In this document: positions 38,861 through 49,234 of the stretch, in pieces | How the letters are laid out: each line of letters opens with the position of its first letter | Numbering within the stretch: the first letter of the stretch is position 1 | Source: Desulfurobacteriaceae bacterium | Lineage (GTDB): Bacteria; Aquificota; Aquificia; Desulfurobacteriales; Desulfurobacteriaceae | Assembly: GCA_027068415.1 (NCBI GenBank) | Contig: JAMOTD010000014.1 | Coordinates: forward strand, 1-64,000 | Length of the DNA: 64,000 bases | Direction: 5' to 3' | Position numbers and translations under genes: made by a program | The notes under the pieces: generated by a model | The model's database searches: none | Seen by the model: the letters and a program-made list of their open reading frames with translations, nothing else | What the model was told of the DNA's origin: nothing

Positions 38861-40728
38861 GAAAGGCTCTTAGTTACATATTTTCCTTTACTTTCTTTAT
38901 TCTTGTTCTAAAGATCCTTTACTTAATTGCTGAATTTATATATAATTCAACAGTTCTTGATATTCTTTCTTCTCCCTCTGTTGATAAAAATGTCGTGGAG
39001 AACCTTGAAAACTTTGCCCATATTATCTCTGCTTTAGGAACGACTCTTCTTATTATAGGCTTTGTTTACCAGAAATTTCTTTTTAACTTTAGAATGCCTC
39101 TAAGGGTTGCTGGTGGATTTATTGCTTTTACTCTTCTTTTCTCTTCTTTCTATAAGTTCTACGATGAGCTCTTTGCTTACATTTTTGAATCTCTAAAAAA
39201 GAACGAGCAGGTCTACGTAGGGAGTTTTTATGTAAACCTTTTGAGAACTGGGATTATCAACGGTAACTTTGAGTATCCTTCAATCATTCCAGTTAAAGCT
39301 TCAGATACCTTTTCCCTGGAAGATAGAGTTATGCTTGCCAATACTTATCTCGTTCTCCTTTACGATAGTAAGATAGTTGAGAAGTTTCACAGTTCAGAGG
39401 TTGTTGCAAGTCTTGCAACACTCTTTTCTGAAAGTCTTGGTATCGACCTTGATGCAAAGTGGAACTCATATAAAAGAACAATGAAACAGATCGAGGAGTT
39501 TTGGAAACTTTACAAAGAGAAGGTTCAGGAGCTTAATGTCAAATTAAAGAGAGAGCTTTTACGTAAGGAGGATGTTTATAGAGAACTTCTAAAAGTTCTT
39601 CAGACAAAGTACTGGAAAGAGTATCAAGAGAGGAGGGTAGAGTTTTATAGAAGACTTAATAGGGAACTATCTGATGAGAATGTAGATAGGATAGATAAAG
39701 AGCTTAAGAGGTTTTTCAGGTATAAGTTCCTTAAAAAGGCTCAACGGCGTTATAGAGCAGAAATGTACAAGAACTTCCACCACTACATTCCTCCCCGTGA
39801 ATGGTGCCTTTACAACGGTAATAGGAAGCAGTGTCCCTCAAAAGAGAGGATTAGGAAGGTTCTTTTGAGGGAGGCAAAGAGGGAGTTTAAAGAGAAGTTT
39901 TATATCTCCCCAGATATATATAGCTTTTCTGATTTCATAAAAGCTATCGAAAACATTTCCTACTACCGAGAAAAGATTAGGGCTGAACTCTTTAATAAGG
40001 GTCTAATAGTACCACATACTGTTGAGTTAAGAATTTCTTCTCCTGAAGGCTTTTATAGGACTTATGGACCATCGGTCAGGTACACTTTAGAGGCAAAGTT
40101 TGGCTCATTAATGGAAAAGTACCTTAAAAGGAAGGGGCTTCCTCCATTTTCGATCCCTCCCGGTCTTTCAAGAAGTGAATTTTTAAAAAAGGTTAAAGAA
40201 TCGCTCTCTAAGTACTATGGGAACGTACCTTTATTTTTGAGTCAGAAAGGCTTTTACAGGTTTTATGTTAAGAACCTTCTTCCAAACTCTGTCGAGGAAA
40301 TAGAGGAGAATAGGGCTATTGAGGAGTTTGCTGACCTTTCACTAAAGCTGGTAGTCATTCCTCCGATTGCCCTTATGCTCTCTTCTGTTATTGGATTTTT
40401 AAACCTTATTACTCTTCTCCTCATGCCGCTAAATTTCTTAGTCAAAAAACTATTTAAAGGGAAAAGGCTCACTATATGGATCGCTGGTGCTCTTATCATT
40501 TCTATTCTCATTATTTATCCTTTAAAAGCTCAGGAAAGACCTGGGAAAGTATATCAGGTTTTTCTTAAACTTGAGAATAGGGAGCTCTCCCTAAAAGAAA
40601 GGGTTCTTGTTGAGGGAGCAAGGTGGTTGCTTTATGTTGAACCTTACGCTTACAAGATTGGTAGTTTCCTAAGGGAGCATCTGCCTTCTAAATTGAAGAG
40701 GGAGTATAAGCAGGTTTTCAAGCTTTGA
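38857..40728 (+). CDS. Large membrane protein of unknown function
   Basis: 623-aa ORF; hydrophobic segments at both ends, long charged central region; overlaps the lipoprotein stop by 4 nt. Confidence 0.7.
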   Translation: MRKALSYIFSFTFFILVLKILYLIAEFIYNSTVLDILSSPSVDKNVVENLENFAHIISALGTTLLIIGFVYQKFLFNFRMPLRVAGGFIAFTLLFSSFYKFYDELFAYIFESLKKNEQVYVGSFYVNLLRTGIINGNFEYPSIIPVKASDTFSLEDRVMLANTYLVLLYDSKIVEKFHSSEVVASLATLFSESLGIDLDAKWNSYKRTMKQIEEFWKLYKEKVQELNVKLKRELLRKEDVYRELLKVLQTKYWKEYQERRVEFYRRLNRELSDENVDRIDKELKRFFRYKFLKKAQRRYRAEMYKNFHHYIPPREWCLYNGNRKQCPSKERIRKVLLREAKREFKEKFYISPDIYSFSDFIKAIENISYYREKIRAELFNKGLIVPHTVELRISSPEGFYRTYGPSVRYTLEAKFGSLMEKYLKRKGLPPFSIPPGLSRSEFLKKVKESLSKYYGNVPLFLSQKGFYRFYVKNLLPNSVEEIEENRAIEEFADLSLKLVVIPPIALMLSSVIGFLNLITLLLMPLNFLVKKLFKGKRLTIWIAGALIISILIIYPLKAQERPGKVYQVFLKLENRELSLKERVLVEGARWLLYVEPYAYKIGSFLREHLPSKLKREYKQVFKL

Positions 40729-40750
40729 ATTCATTGAGGGAAAATAAAAA

Positions 40751-40828
40751 TGGCTCCCCGGGCCGGGCTCGAACCAGCGACCTGGTGGTTAACAGCCACC
40801 CGCTCTACCAGCTGAGCTACCGGGGAGC
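40751..40828 (-). tRNA. tRNA-Asn (anticodon GTT)
   Basis: Minus strand GCTCCCCGGTAGCTCAGCTGGTAGAGCGGGTGGCTGTTAACCACC...GGTTCGAGCCCGGCCCGGGGAGCCA. Confidence 0.93.
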
Positions 40829-40970
40829 TTTGCTATTCAAAAATATAGGAATCCCGGTTTCGGGTGTCAAGGTTTTGCGAGCAGTTTTGAGGTATAAAAA
40901 TCGGCTAACTAAAGTTTAAGCTGCAGTGTTTTACAGAACCCTATTCGGCTTTTCATAGAACCTTTTAAAG

Positions 40971-41065
40971 TGGCGGAGGGGGCGGGATTCGAACCCGCGG
41001 TACCCCTTGTGGGGGTACACACGATTTCCAATCGTGCCCCTTCAGCCAGGCTCGGGCACCCCTCC
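40971..41065 (-). tRNA. tRNA-Ser (anticodon GGA)
   Basis: Minus strand GGAGGGGTGCCCGAG...CGATTGGAAATCG...long variable arm...GGTTCGAATCCCGCCCCCTCCGCCA. Confidence 0.93.
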
Positions 41066-41187
41066 GTGCAGAGGAAAATATAGTGAATTTTAAGGCAGTT
41101 GACAAGAGAAGGTTCCTTTAGTAAATTTCCGCCTGCCCGCTACATTTTCGGCGTTTTTACCAAAACGCCACTATCGGAGGAAGTGAA

Positions 41188-41616
41188 ATGAGAACCTTCA
41201 TGCAGAGGAAGGAGGACGTCCAGAGGGACTGGTACCTGGTTGACGCTACGGGGAAGACCCTTGGTAGGCTTGCCTCTGAAATTGCCAAAATCCTTATGGG
41301 TAAGCACAAGCCTACTTACACTCCCCATGTTGACGGCGGAGACTTTGTGGTTGTAGTTAACGCCGAGAAGATTCACGTAACCGGTAAGAAGCTTGACAAG
41401 AAAATCTACTACAAGCACACGCTCTACCCCGGCGGTCTTAAAGAGACTCCCCTCAGGAAGATGCTTCAGGAGAAGCCCGAAGAGGTTATCAGACTTGCTG
41501 TTAGGGGTATGCTTCCCAAGAACAAGCTAAGGGATAGAAGAATGAAAAGGCTTAAGGTTTATGTAGGTCCAGAGCATCCCCACAAAGCCCAGAACCCTAA
41601 ACCTATTGAGCTTTAA
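41188..41616 (+). CDS. rplM: 50S ribosomal protein L13
   Basis: [48 protein letters not shown]. Confidence 0.98.
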   Translation: MRTFMQRKEDVQRDWYLVDATGKTLGRLASEIAKILMGKHKPTYTPHVDGGDFVVVVNAEKIHVTGKKLDKKIYYKHTLYPGGLKETPLRKMLQEKPEEVIRLAVRGMLPKNKLRDRRMKRLKVYVGPEHPHKAQNPKPIEL

Positions 41617-41628
41617 CGGAGGAGTGTA

Positions 41629-42039
41629 ATGGCTGAGATTAGATATTACGGAACCGGAAAGAGGAAGACTGCCGTAGCAAGGGTCTGGCTTATTCCCAAC
41701 GGTGAAGGAAAAATTGTTGTAAGGCTTACGAAGAAGAAGGAAGTTCCTGCCGAGGAGTACTTCGGAAGGCTTACTCTCTTAAAGATTATGCAGCAGCCTT
41801 TTGACGTTACCGGCACTAACGGAAGGTTTGACGTTCTCTGTACGGTTAAGGGAGGAGGAAAGTCTGCTCAAGCCGATGCCGTTAAGTACGGTATAGCTAA
41901 AGCTCTCCTTGCCTTTAACCCCGAGCTTAGGCCTACTCTCAAGAAGGCCGGCTTCCTGACAAGAGATGCAAGGATTAAGGAGAGGAAGAAGTACGGCCAG
42001 AGGGGAGCCCGTGCAAGGTACCAGTGGTCAAAGCGTTAA
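41629..42039 (+). CDS. rpsI: 30S ribosomal protein S9
   Basis: [33 protein letters not shown]. Confidence 0.98.
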   Translation: MAEIRYYGTGKRKTAVARVWLIPNGEGKIVVRLTKKKEVPAEEYFGRLTLLKIMQQPFDVTGTNGRFDVLCTVKGGGKSAQADAVKYGIAKALLAFNPELRPTLKKAGFLTRDARIKERKKYGQRGARARYQWSKR

Positions 42040-43060
42040 GGTTGGAGTTGTCGGAGGTTCTGGATATACGGGGGCGGAGCTTCTCCGCCTCCTTCTCTAC
42101 CACCCTTACGTTGAAGTTGTCTCGGTTACTTCTCGCCGGTATGAGGGGAAGGGAATTACAGAAGTTTTCCCTCACTTTTTAAAAAGTCCCTACGAAAGCC
42201 TTTCCTTTGAGGCTTATAGTCCTGAGAAACTTTCTTCTGAGTGCGATGTCGTCTTCTGCTGTCTTCCTCATAAGGCTTCATTTCCCGTTGTAAAGGAGCT
42301 CCTCTCCCTAAACCCCGACATCAAAGTTATAGACTTCAGCGCCGACTTTAGATTTAAAAGCCCCGAAACCTACGAGAAGGTTTACGGAGTAGAGCACACG
42401 GCAAAGGAGCTCTTTAAAAAAGCCGTCTACGGCCTTCCCGAGCTTTTTAGGGAAGAAATTAAAGGGAAGAGGCTTGTTGCCAATCCCGGTTGCTACCCTA
42501 CCAGCGTAATCCTTGCCCTTCATCCGGCCGTTAAGGAAGGGGTTGTTGATTTTTCCGTTCCCGTAATTGCCGACAGTAAGTCGGGGGTTTCCGGAGCGGG
42601 AAGGAAGGCAACGGTTGACTTTACTTTCTGTGAGGTAAACGAGAGCTTTAAGGCTTACGCCCTTGAAGGTCATAGACACGGCCCCGAAATTGCAGAGAAG
42701 CTCTCAATACCTTCTTTAAGGTTTACCCCCCACCTCGTTCCGATGAACAGGGGGATACTCTCAACCGTTTACTTTAAATCTAAGGTAGGCCTTCCTGAGC
42801 TTAAGGAAATTTACGAGAAGGCCTACGGAAATGAGTACTTCATCAGGTTAAGGAGTACCCCTCCCAAGACGAGTGAGGTTGCCGGGACAAACTTCTGCGA
42901 CATCTACATAACCGAGGATAAGTTTTCGGGCTTAACAGTTATCGTCTCGGCCATAGATAACATGGGCAAAGGGGCCTCTTCTCAGGCGGTTCAAAACATG
43001 AACCTTCTCTTCGGCTTCCCCGAGGAGACGGGTTTAAGGCTCTTCAGCCAGTGGATTTAA
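42011..43060 (+). CDS. argC: N-acetyl-gamma-glutamyl-phosphate reductase
   Basis: [44 protein letters not shown] at 42011 proposed as start. Confidence 0.93.
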   Translation: MQGTSGQSVKVGVVGGSGYTGAELLRLLLYHPYVEVVSVTSRRYEGKGITEVFPHFLKSPYESLSFEAYSPEKLSSECDVVFCCLPHKASFPVVKELLSLNPDIKVIDFSADFRFKSPETYEKVYGVEHTAKELFKKAVYGLPELFREEIKGKRLVANPGCYPTSVILALHPAVKEGVVDFSVPVIADSKSGVSGAGRKATVDFTFCEVNESFKAYALEGHRHGPEIAEKLSIPSLRFTPHLVPMNRGILSTVYFKSKVGLPELKEIYEKAYGNEYFIRLRSTPPKTSEVAGTNFCDIYITEDKFSGLTVIVSAIDNMGKGASSQAVQNMNLLFGFPEETGLRLFSQWI

Positions 43061-43123
43061 TTTTTCTATTCTGAACCTATTGACACTTCTCAAATAGTAG
43101 CCTATATTTTCCAGCGTCAGGTT

Positions 43124-43199
43124 GGGCGGATAGCTCAGCTGGGAGAGCGCCAGCCTTACAAGCTGGAGGTCACAGGTTCGATCCCTGTTCCGCCCACCA
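43124..43199 (+). tRNA. tRNA-Val (anticodon TAC)
   Basis: GGGCGGATAGCTCAGCTGGGAGAGCGCCAGCCTTACAAGCTGGAGGTCACAGGTTCGATCCCTGTTCCGCCCACCA. Confidence 0.95.
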
Positions 43200-43205
43200 C
43201 TTAGC

Positions 43206-43284
43206 GGGGACGTAGTTCAGTTCTGGTTAGAACGCCGGCCTGTCACGCCGGAGGTCGCGGGTTCGAGTCCCGTCGTCCCCGCCA
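43206..43284 (+). tRNA. tRNA-Asp (anticodon GTC)
   Basis: GGGGACGTAGTTCAGTTCTGGTTAGAACGCCGGCCTGTCACGCCGGAGGTCGCGGGTTCGAGTCCCGTCGTCCCCGCCA. Confidence 0.94.
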
Positions 43285-43352
43285 CTTCAAAAATCCCTTC
43301 CTTCCAAAAACCTGCTAAAATACCATCCAGACTCCACCGTCAGAGGTTTCAG

Positions 43353-43445
43353 TTGGACGCAAAACTCCTTGAGCTGATAGCAGTCTTCTTAGTCGGCTTC
43401 ACCGGTTCAATGGTTTTCCTCTACTTTGTCTTAAAGAAACTCTAA
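43353..43445 (+). CDS. Putative 30-aa single-span membrane protein
   Basis: TTG-started frame M(L)DAKLLELIAVFLVGFTGSMVFLYFVLKKL*; upstream agaggt RBS-like; not in ORF track. Confidence 0.35.
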   Translation: MDAKLLELIAVFLVGFTGSMVFLYFVLKKL

Positions 43446-46400
43446 GCGGAGCTCCTTCTGGAGCTTTACCGTCTCCTCCAGAGAGCGAACGATTTTTCTT
43501 AGAGTTTCTATCTCATCAAGGGAGAGCTCCCTTCCTTTTCTATCCTTCAGCCACTTTCTAAGAACCTGATAGCCCCCAATCCTGTAGCTAAAAACCTCTC
43601 CGCTAACGGGCTCAAAGTAGGAATTCTCGTTTATGTAGAGTCTGCCGTTTTTGAAGTTCACCCTTTCAACCTTAAAGTTGTCTCCAACAAACTTTACTCC
43701 TTTCAGTGAGACCCCTTTTAAGAGGTGGAGCTCCGCAAGCCTTTTACCCTTCTCAGCCAACTCTTTAAGCTCCTCAACCTTTTCAGGAAAGGGAATTCTG
43801 GGAAATTCGTATTTAAGGAGTTCTTTAAACTTTTCTCTGTAATCCGGTGAGTAGAGGAGAGCGTAGGTGTAGTAAAAGAGCTCTTCAGGAGAAACTAAAG
43901 AGGTCTCTTCCCCGTAGAGCTCCTTTAAAACCTTAGAAACTTCGGAAGTGTAGTTTGGAGCTCTGCTTCCGTCGTTAGAATAGAGGTATAGAGGAAAAAG
44001 TACTCCACCACCCCTGCGGAATATGTTGTAATCATTAATGTTATCTGAGATGAAAGTAATATCGTAAGTCTGAGAACCTATTACATGCCACTGTTTACCT
44101 AAAATTAAAGCCAGATTTTCCGTTGAAATCATGTGTTTCATAACGTCGTATCTGTCTCTGAAAACTACCGTAGGATGGTAGAAAATAAACCTTTTGTCAA
44201 AAGGCCTATAAAGAATAGGCTTAATGAAGCTTTTAAGGTCTTTCCCTTTAAGCTCTCTTCTTAGAGTTTCCCTTGCCTCTGAAAGTTTCCACGCGTAGTT
44301 GTCGTTAACTTTAAAGAGCTCCCTTATCTCTTTGTCTGGAACTTGAAGGTCAAGGAAGAGCCTTATCTTCTCCTCAACCTCTTCGGGAGTAAAACCTACA
44401 ACCAGTCCGTCTCTGGCCGTGACTATTCCCGAAACAAACTCCTTGAAAATTCTGCTTACCGGAATGAAGCTCTCCCACCCCTTCCTGCTTTCGGCAGGCA
44501 CGAAGAAGTAGTAGGGAGGCTTAGGCTTAACCCTTCTCCACTTAAGGGTGCTAAGGGAGTTTTCCCTTAGGAAGTCCAACTTCTCCTCTCTCTTTAAAAG
44601 GCCCTCGTCTTCTAAAGTTGAGTAGTAGAAGAGCTCGGCAAACTCTCCCCTTTTACTCCCGTCCTTAACGAATATGCCGACGGCAACTCCCTGCATGATG
44701 TCAAAAACGTTCTCGTCTGGCTCTTTCTTCCTCTTATTCCCGTGAAGGTTAAGGATGTAAATCTTGTCAAAGCTCCTTAAGAGGGACTCCCTCATTCCGG
44801 CAAAGGTAGGGTTGTCAAGGTAGGAGTGGTTGGTTATGTAGCCTACGATTCCCTTTCCTCCTGAGCACACTTTCCACTGGGCGAACCTTATAAACTTAAC
44901 ATAGTCGTCCTGAAGCCAGACCTTTACCTTTTTAGAGCCTGAAGTTTCTCTTATAAAGGTTTGCAGGTCTTTACCGTTGACCCTGTAATAGCTCTGGCAA
45001 ACCTCTTCCCCGTCCTCTCTCTTTACTGCTATGTCCTTCCTGAGGAACTCCCTTATTGACTTTAAGTTGTTGGCCGATATACCGCTGTAGGGAGGATTTC
45101 CCACAATTACCATTATCTCCTTTTCTCTCTTCACCTCGTCGGCCCTTTTCGTCTCCTCAGCCCAGGCGTTTGAGAAGAGGTATCCGGGATGCTCGTGGTG
45201 AAACTCAAGGGTATTGGTTAGGTAAAGCTGAAACCTCTTATCCTCAATTCCAAGCTCCTTTAAGAACTGGGAAATCCTTAAATGGCCTATAACGTAGGGA
45301 GCAGGTAGAAGCTCAAAGGCATAGTAGTTTGAAAGGACAATTTCGTCAAAGAACTTCCTCAGTACTCCGCTACCTTCTTCAGAGAGTTCCTCTTTTAACT
45401 TTTCAAAGGCGTCAAGAACGAAAGTTAAAGTTCCTGCGGCTGGGTCTAAAAAGGTTAACTCCCTGTCTTTAAAGCCTTCCTTACCAAAGCTCTCCCTTAA
45501 AACCTCCTCAACTGAGGCGTTAATAAAGGAGACTACCTCTTTAGGAGTGTAGTAAACACCTCTTACCTCTCTAAGCTCAGGATTGTAGGCCTTGAGAAAG
45601 GGCTCGTAAAAGTGGGTGGTAAGCTCGTCGGGAGAAAGTTTTACTTTCCTCTCGTCAAAGAGGTTCAGGACCTGTTCTATTTCTTCAAGGGCCCACTCAA
45701 GCTCTCCTCCCCTTACCTTTAACACCTCAATAAAGATTTCCCTTATTACTGCGAGGCTTCTTGGAAAGTCGTAGATAATCTCCTCTTTCCGAACCTCTCC
45801 CTTCCTGAGCTTTAGAATTAAAAGTCCGTAGGCGAGGCTCTGGGCTATGGTATCTGCAAACTCCTCTTCAGAAAGGCTCTCAATTATGAATTCTTTAATG
45901 GAGTTATAAAGCGCTTTTATTACGCTGTTTTCCTTAACTTCCCTTAAGAGCTCCTCCTTTAAAATCCTTACCCTCCACGAAAGCCTTTCTGCAAGTTCAG
46001 AAAGGGTGGTTATTGGCTTTTCAGAATAGCTGAGGAACTCTTTCAGAAATTCAAAAAGTTCTTTCTCCTTGGCAAGGGGCTTGAGTTTTCCTCTTTCAAA
46101 GTCTTTAAAGTTAAGGAGTTTCAACTCTTCTAATAGAATTCCTCCTCCGTAAAGCTTGAAATCTAAGAAGTTAGTTAAAAGGAAGTTTTTAAACTGGCCT
46201 TTATACCTTTTAACCTGCTCGCTCCTTTCCACTTCAGGTAGGCTAACTCCCGGCCTTTTACACTCTATGTAGCCAACTATGTGGCCGTTAGAAGTAATAA
46301 CCTTAAGGTCTGGAAAACCTCCAGCCGTTCTTTTGGGAAGGATAATTACTTTAAAGCCTTTAAAGTTTTCCTCAATCAGGCGGGCAAGGACTCTGTAATA

Positions 46401-46469
46401 GCTTCCCTCAGTTGCAGAACCGGAAGAGTAAAGGGAGTGGAGTTCTTTAAGGTATTCCTTTAACTTCAA
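43431..46469 (-). CDS. Single-chain restriction-modification enzyme (N6-adenine methyltransferase + nuclease; type ISP/IIG-like)
   Basis: N-term GFPDLKVI...GYIECKRPG (PD-ExK); TFLDPAAGTLTFVLDAF (motif I); IVGNPPYSG (motif IV); RPFDKRFIFYHP. Confidence 0.85.
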   Translation of the reverse strand: MKLKEYLKELHSLYSSGSATEGSYYRVLARLIEENFKGFKVIILPKRTAGGFPDLKVITSNGHIVGYIECKRPGVSLPEVERSEQVKRYKGQFKNFLLTNFLDFKLYGGGILLEELKLLNFKDFERGKLKPLAKEKELFEFLKEFLSYSEKPITTLSELAERLSWRVRILKEELLREVKENSVIKALYNSIKEFIIESLSEEEFADTIAQSLAYGLLILKLRKGEVRKEEIIYDFPRSLAVIREIFIEVLKVRGGELEWALEEIEQVLNLFDERKVKLSPDELTTHFYEPFLKAYNPELREVRGVYYTPKEVVSFINASVEEVLRESFGKEGFKDRELTFLDPAAGTLTFVLDAFEKLKEELSEEGSGVLRKFFDEIVLSNYYAFELLPAPYVIGHLRISQFLKELGIEDKRFQLYLTNTLEFHHEHPGYLFSNAWAEETKRADEVKREKEIMVIVGNPPYSGISANNLKSIREFLRKDIAVKREDGEEVCQSYYRVNGKDLQTFIRETSGSKKVKVWLQDDYVKFIRFAQWKVCSGGKGIVGYITNHSYLDNPTFAGMRESLLRSFDKIYILNLHGNKRKKEPDENVFDIMQGVAVGIFVKDGSKRGEFAELFYYSTLEDEGLLKREEKLDFLRENSLSTLKWRRVKPKPPYYFFVPAESRKGWESFIPVSRIFKEFVSGIVTARDGLVVGFTPEEVEEKIRLFLDLQVPDKEIRELFKVNDNYAWKLSEARETLRRELKGKDLKSFIKPILYRPFDKRFIFYHPTVVFRDRYDVMKHMISTENLALILGKQWHVIGSQTYDITFISDNINDYNIFRRGGGVLFPLYLYSNDGSRAPNYTSEVSKVLKELYGEETSLVSPEELFYYTYALLYSPDYREKFKELLKYEFPRIPFPEKVEELKELAEKGKRLAELHLLKGVSLKGVKFVGDNFKVERVNFKNGRLYINENSYFEPVSGEVFSYRIGGYQVLRKWLKDRKGRELSLDEIETLRKIVRSLEETVKLQKELRLEFL

Positions 46470-46508
46470 CTTCTCCTCCCCTAAAGGGCTTCTGCTATTA
46501 TATCTGGT

Positions 46509-46700
46509 ATGGACATCCTTCAGAGCCTCTGGAACGCACTTGTAAGTTTCGTTGAGGGAGTTTTATTCTTTCTCTTGGGACTTTTTCTAATCTTTTTCTT
46601 TATTGGACTTCTAACTGCAACAACTCCCAGCGCTCTAATCATCTACTTTGGCGGGAGTTTCTTAGAAAAATACAGACGGAAGAAGAGAAAGGAAAAGTAG
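46509..46700 (+). CDS. Small membrane protein
   Basis: 63-aa ORF with two hydrophobic spans and basic C-terminus. Confidence 0.5.
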   Translation: MDILQSLWNALVSFVEGVLFFLLGLFLIFFFIGLLTATTPSALIIYFGGSFLEKYRRKKRKEK

Positions 46701-46760
46701 AGCTCCCCCTATTCCTTTTAATACAATTTACCAGACCAAAACCGCAAATTCGGAGAGGCT

Positions 46761-48317
46761 ATGGCCGTAAAGGACATTCACGAGAGTAAGATTTTAATCT
46801 TAGACTTTGGCTCCCAGTACACCCAGCTTATTGCAAGAAGGTTAAGGGAGAAGCACATTTACTGTGAGATTCACCCCTACAACACTCCAATTGAGAAGAT
46901 TAAGGAGTTTAAGCCGAAGGGAATAATTCTTTCCGGGGGCCCTGCAAGCGTTTACGCTCCCGGCTCCCCTAAGGTTAGTAAGGAAATCTTTGAGCTCGGA
47001 GTTCCGGTTCTCGGCATCTGTTACGGAATGCAGCTGATTACCTACCTCTTCGGCGGGGAGGTTGTAAGGGCGGAGAGGCACGAGTACGGAAGGGCGGAGC
47101 TCGTTGTCTTAGACCACTCAGACCTATTTAAAGGCCTTCCCGACAGGTTTACCGTCTGGATGAGCCACGGAGACAGGGTTTTAAGGATTCCGGAGGGCTT
47201 TGAGCCGATTGCAAAAACCGAAAACGCCCCCTACGCCGCAATAAGGAACAGGGAGAAGAGAATTTACGGAGTTCAGTTCCACCCCGAGGTAAAGCACACC
47301 CAGTACGGCGACAAAATCCTTGAGAACTTTGCGATTGAAATATGCGGCTGTGAGCCCACCTGGACTATGGAAAACTTCATTGAGTACGAAGTCCAGAAAA
47401 TCAGGGAAACTGTCGGGGATAAGAACGTTATCTGTGCCCTTTCCGGAGGAGTTGACTCCTCGGTAGTTGCGGCACTTCTCCACAGGGCAATAGGCGACCA
47501 GCTCTACCCGATTTTCGTTGACACGGGGCTACTCAGGAAGGGCGAGAGGGAGAGCGTTGAGAGGACTTTTAAAGAGAAGTTCCACATGAAGAACTTTAGG
47601 GTTATAGATGCTTCCGACCTCTTCCTTGAGAGGCTAAAAGGGGTAGTTGACCCTGAAGAAAAGAGGAAGATTATCGGACACACATTTATTGAGGTTTTTG
47701 AGAAGGCCGCTAAGGAGATACCCAATGCCGAGTTCCTCGCTCAAGGAACCCTCTATCCCGACGTTATTGAGAGCGTTTCCGTTAAAGGGCCTTCTGCCAC
47801 TATAAAGTCTCACCACAACGTTGGGGGGCTTCCAGAGAGGCTCAACTTTAAGCTGATTGAACCCCTGAGGGAGCTCTTTAAGGACGAAGTAAGGGAGCTC
47901 GGAAGGGAGCTTGGGCTACCTGAAGAGATTATAAAGCGCCAGCCATTCCCCGGCCCCGGCCTTGCAATAAGGATTATCGGAGAGGTTAAGCCCGAGTACC
48001 TTAAGATTTTGAGGGAGGCCGACGCAATAGTCCTTGAGGAGATTAAGAAGGCAGGCCTCTACGACAAAATCTGGCAGTCCTTTGCGGTTTTCCTTCCTAT
48101 TCAGACTGTCGGCGTTATGGGAGACGTTAGGACTTACGACTACGTTATAGCCATAAGGGCCGTTGAGAGCACCGACGGAATGACTGCCGACTGGGTTAAG
48201 CTCCCCTACGAGCTCCTTGAGAGGCTCTCAAACAGGATTATTAATGAGGTTGAGGGGGTTAACAGGGTCGTTTACGACGTCACCTCAAAGCCCCCCGGCA
48301 CGATTGAATGGGAGTAG
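46761..48317 (+). CDS. guaA: GMP synthase (glutamine-hydrolysing)
   Basis: [57 protein letters not shown]. Confidence 0.99.
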   Translation: MAVKDIHESKILILDFGSQYTQLIARRLREKHIYCEIHPYNTPIEKIKEFKPKGIILSGGPASVYAPGSPKVSKEIFELGVPVLGICYGMQLITYLFGGEVVRAERHEYGRAELVVLDHSDLFKGLPDRFTVWMSHGDRVLRIPEGFEPIAKTENAPYAAIRNREKRIYGVQFHPEVKHTQYGDKILENFAIEICGCEPTWTMENFIEYEVQKIRETVGDKNVICALSGGVDSSVVAALLHRAIGDQLYPIFVDTGLLRKGERESVERTFKEKFHMKNFRVIDASDLFLERLKGVVDPEEKRKIIGHTFIEVFEKAAKEIPNAEFLAQGTLYPDVIESVSVKGPSATIKSHHNVGGLPERLNFKLIEPLRELFKDEVRELGRELGLPEEIIKRQPFPGPGLAIRIIGEVKPEYLKILREADAIVLEEIKKAGLYDKIWQSFAVFLPIQTVGVMGDVRTYDYVIAIRAVESTDGMTADWVKLPYELLERLSNRIINEVEGVNRVVYDVTSKPPGTIEWE

Positions 48318-48320
48318 GCT

Positions 48321-49232
48321 ATGAACAGGAAGGAATTTACCGAAAGAGTTTTGGAACTTAAAGAGAAGAAAAACGCCGTAATCCTTGCCCACTACTACGT
48401 TGACGGCCTAATTCAGGATGTTGCCGACTTTGTCGGGGACTCTCTTGAGCTTGCGAGGAAGGCGAAAGAGGCCGAGGGAGAGATAATAGTCTTCTGCGGC
48501 GTCTACTTTATGGCCGAAACTGCCAAGATTTTGAACCCCGACAGGAAAGTTTTGATTCCCTACTACAAGGCCGGCTGCCTGATGGCCGATATGGCGATAG
48601 CCGAAGAGCTAAAAGAGTTTAGGGAGAAGAACCCCGATTATGCCGTAGTTACTTACGTAAACAGCTCTGCAGACGTTAAGGCCCTCTCTGATATCTGCTG
48701 CACCTCGGCAAACGCAGTAAAGATTATTGAAGGTTTGGAGGCGGAGAAGATTCTCTTCGTTCCCGATAGAAACCTCGGCTCCTTTGTTGCTGAGAAGGTT
48801 AAGGGGAAAAAAGTAGAGCTCTGGAGCGGCTACTGTCCCGTCCATGAAAAGTTAAACCCTGAGCAGGCAAGGAGAGTTAAAGAAGAGAACCCCGATGCCG
48901 TTTTTGTGGTTCACCCCGAGTGCAGGAAAGAGGTTAGGGATATGGCCGATTTTATCGGAAGCACCTCTCAGATTGTAAGGTTCGTTAAGGAGACAAGTGC
49001 CAAAAAGGTTATAGTCGGAACCGAGAGGGGAACGATTCACCAGCTCCGGAAACTCCGCCCCGACGTTGAGTTTATTCCCGCCTACCCGGAGTTTACCTGC
49101 GACCAGATGAAGATGATTACTCCCGAAAGGCTGATTAAAGCCCTTGAGAGAGAGCAGTTTGAAGTTTTCGTTCCTGAAGAGGTTGCCGCCGGAGCCCGGA
49201 AGGCCATTGAGAGAATGCTTGAGAGGAGCTGA
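48321..49232 (+). CDS. nadA: Quinolinate synthase
   Basis: AVILAHYYVDGLIQDVADFVGDSLELARKA; FCGVYFMAETAKIL; HPEC; CDQMKMIT. Confidence 0.97.
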   Translation: MNRKEFTERVLELKEKKNAVILAHYYVDGLIQDVADFVGDSLELARKAKEAEGEIIVFCGVYFMAETAKILNPDRKVLIPYYKAGCLMADMAIAEELKEFREKNPDYAVVTYVNSSADVKALSDICCTSANAVKIIEGLEAEKILFVPDRNLGSFVAEKVKGKKVELWSGYCPVHEKLNPEQARRVKEENPDAVFVVHPECRKEVRDMADFIGSTSQIVRFVKETSAKKVIVGTERGTIHQLRKLRPDVEFIPAYPEFTCDQMKMITPERLIKALEREQFEVFVPEEVAAGARKAIERMLERS

Positions 49233-49234
49233 TA

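Noticed and set aside
40725-40919. 64-aa ORF (GSPGRARTSDLVVNSHPLYQLSYRG...)
   Set aside because: Classic spurious translation of antisense tRNA-Asn.
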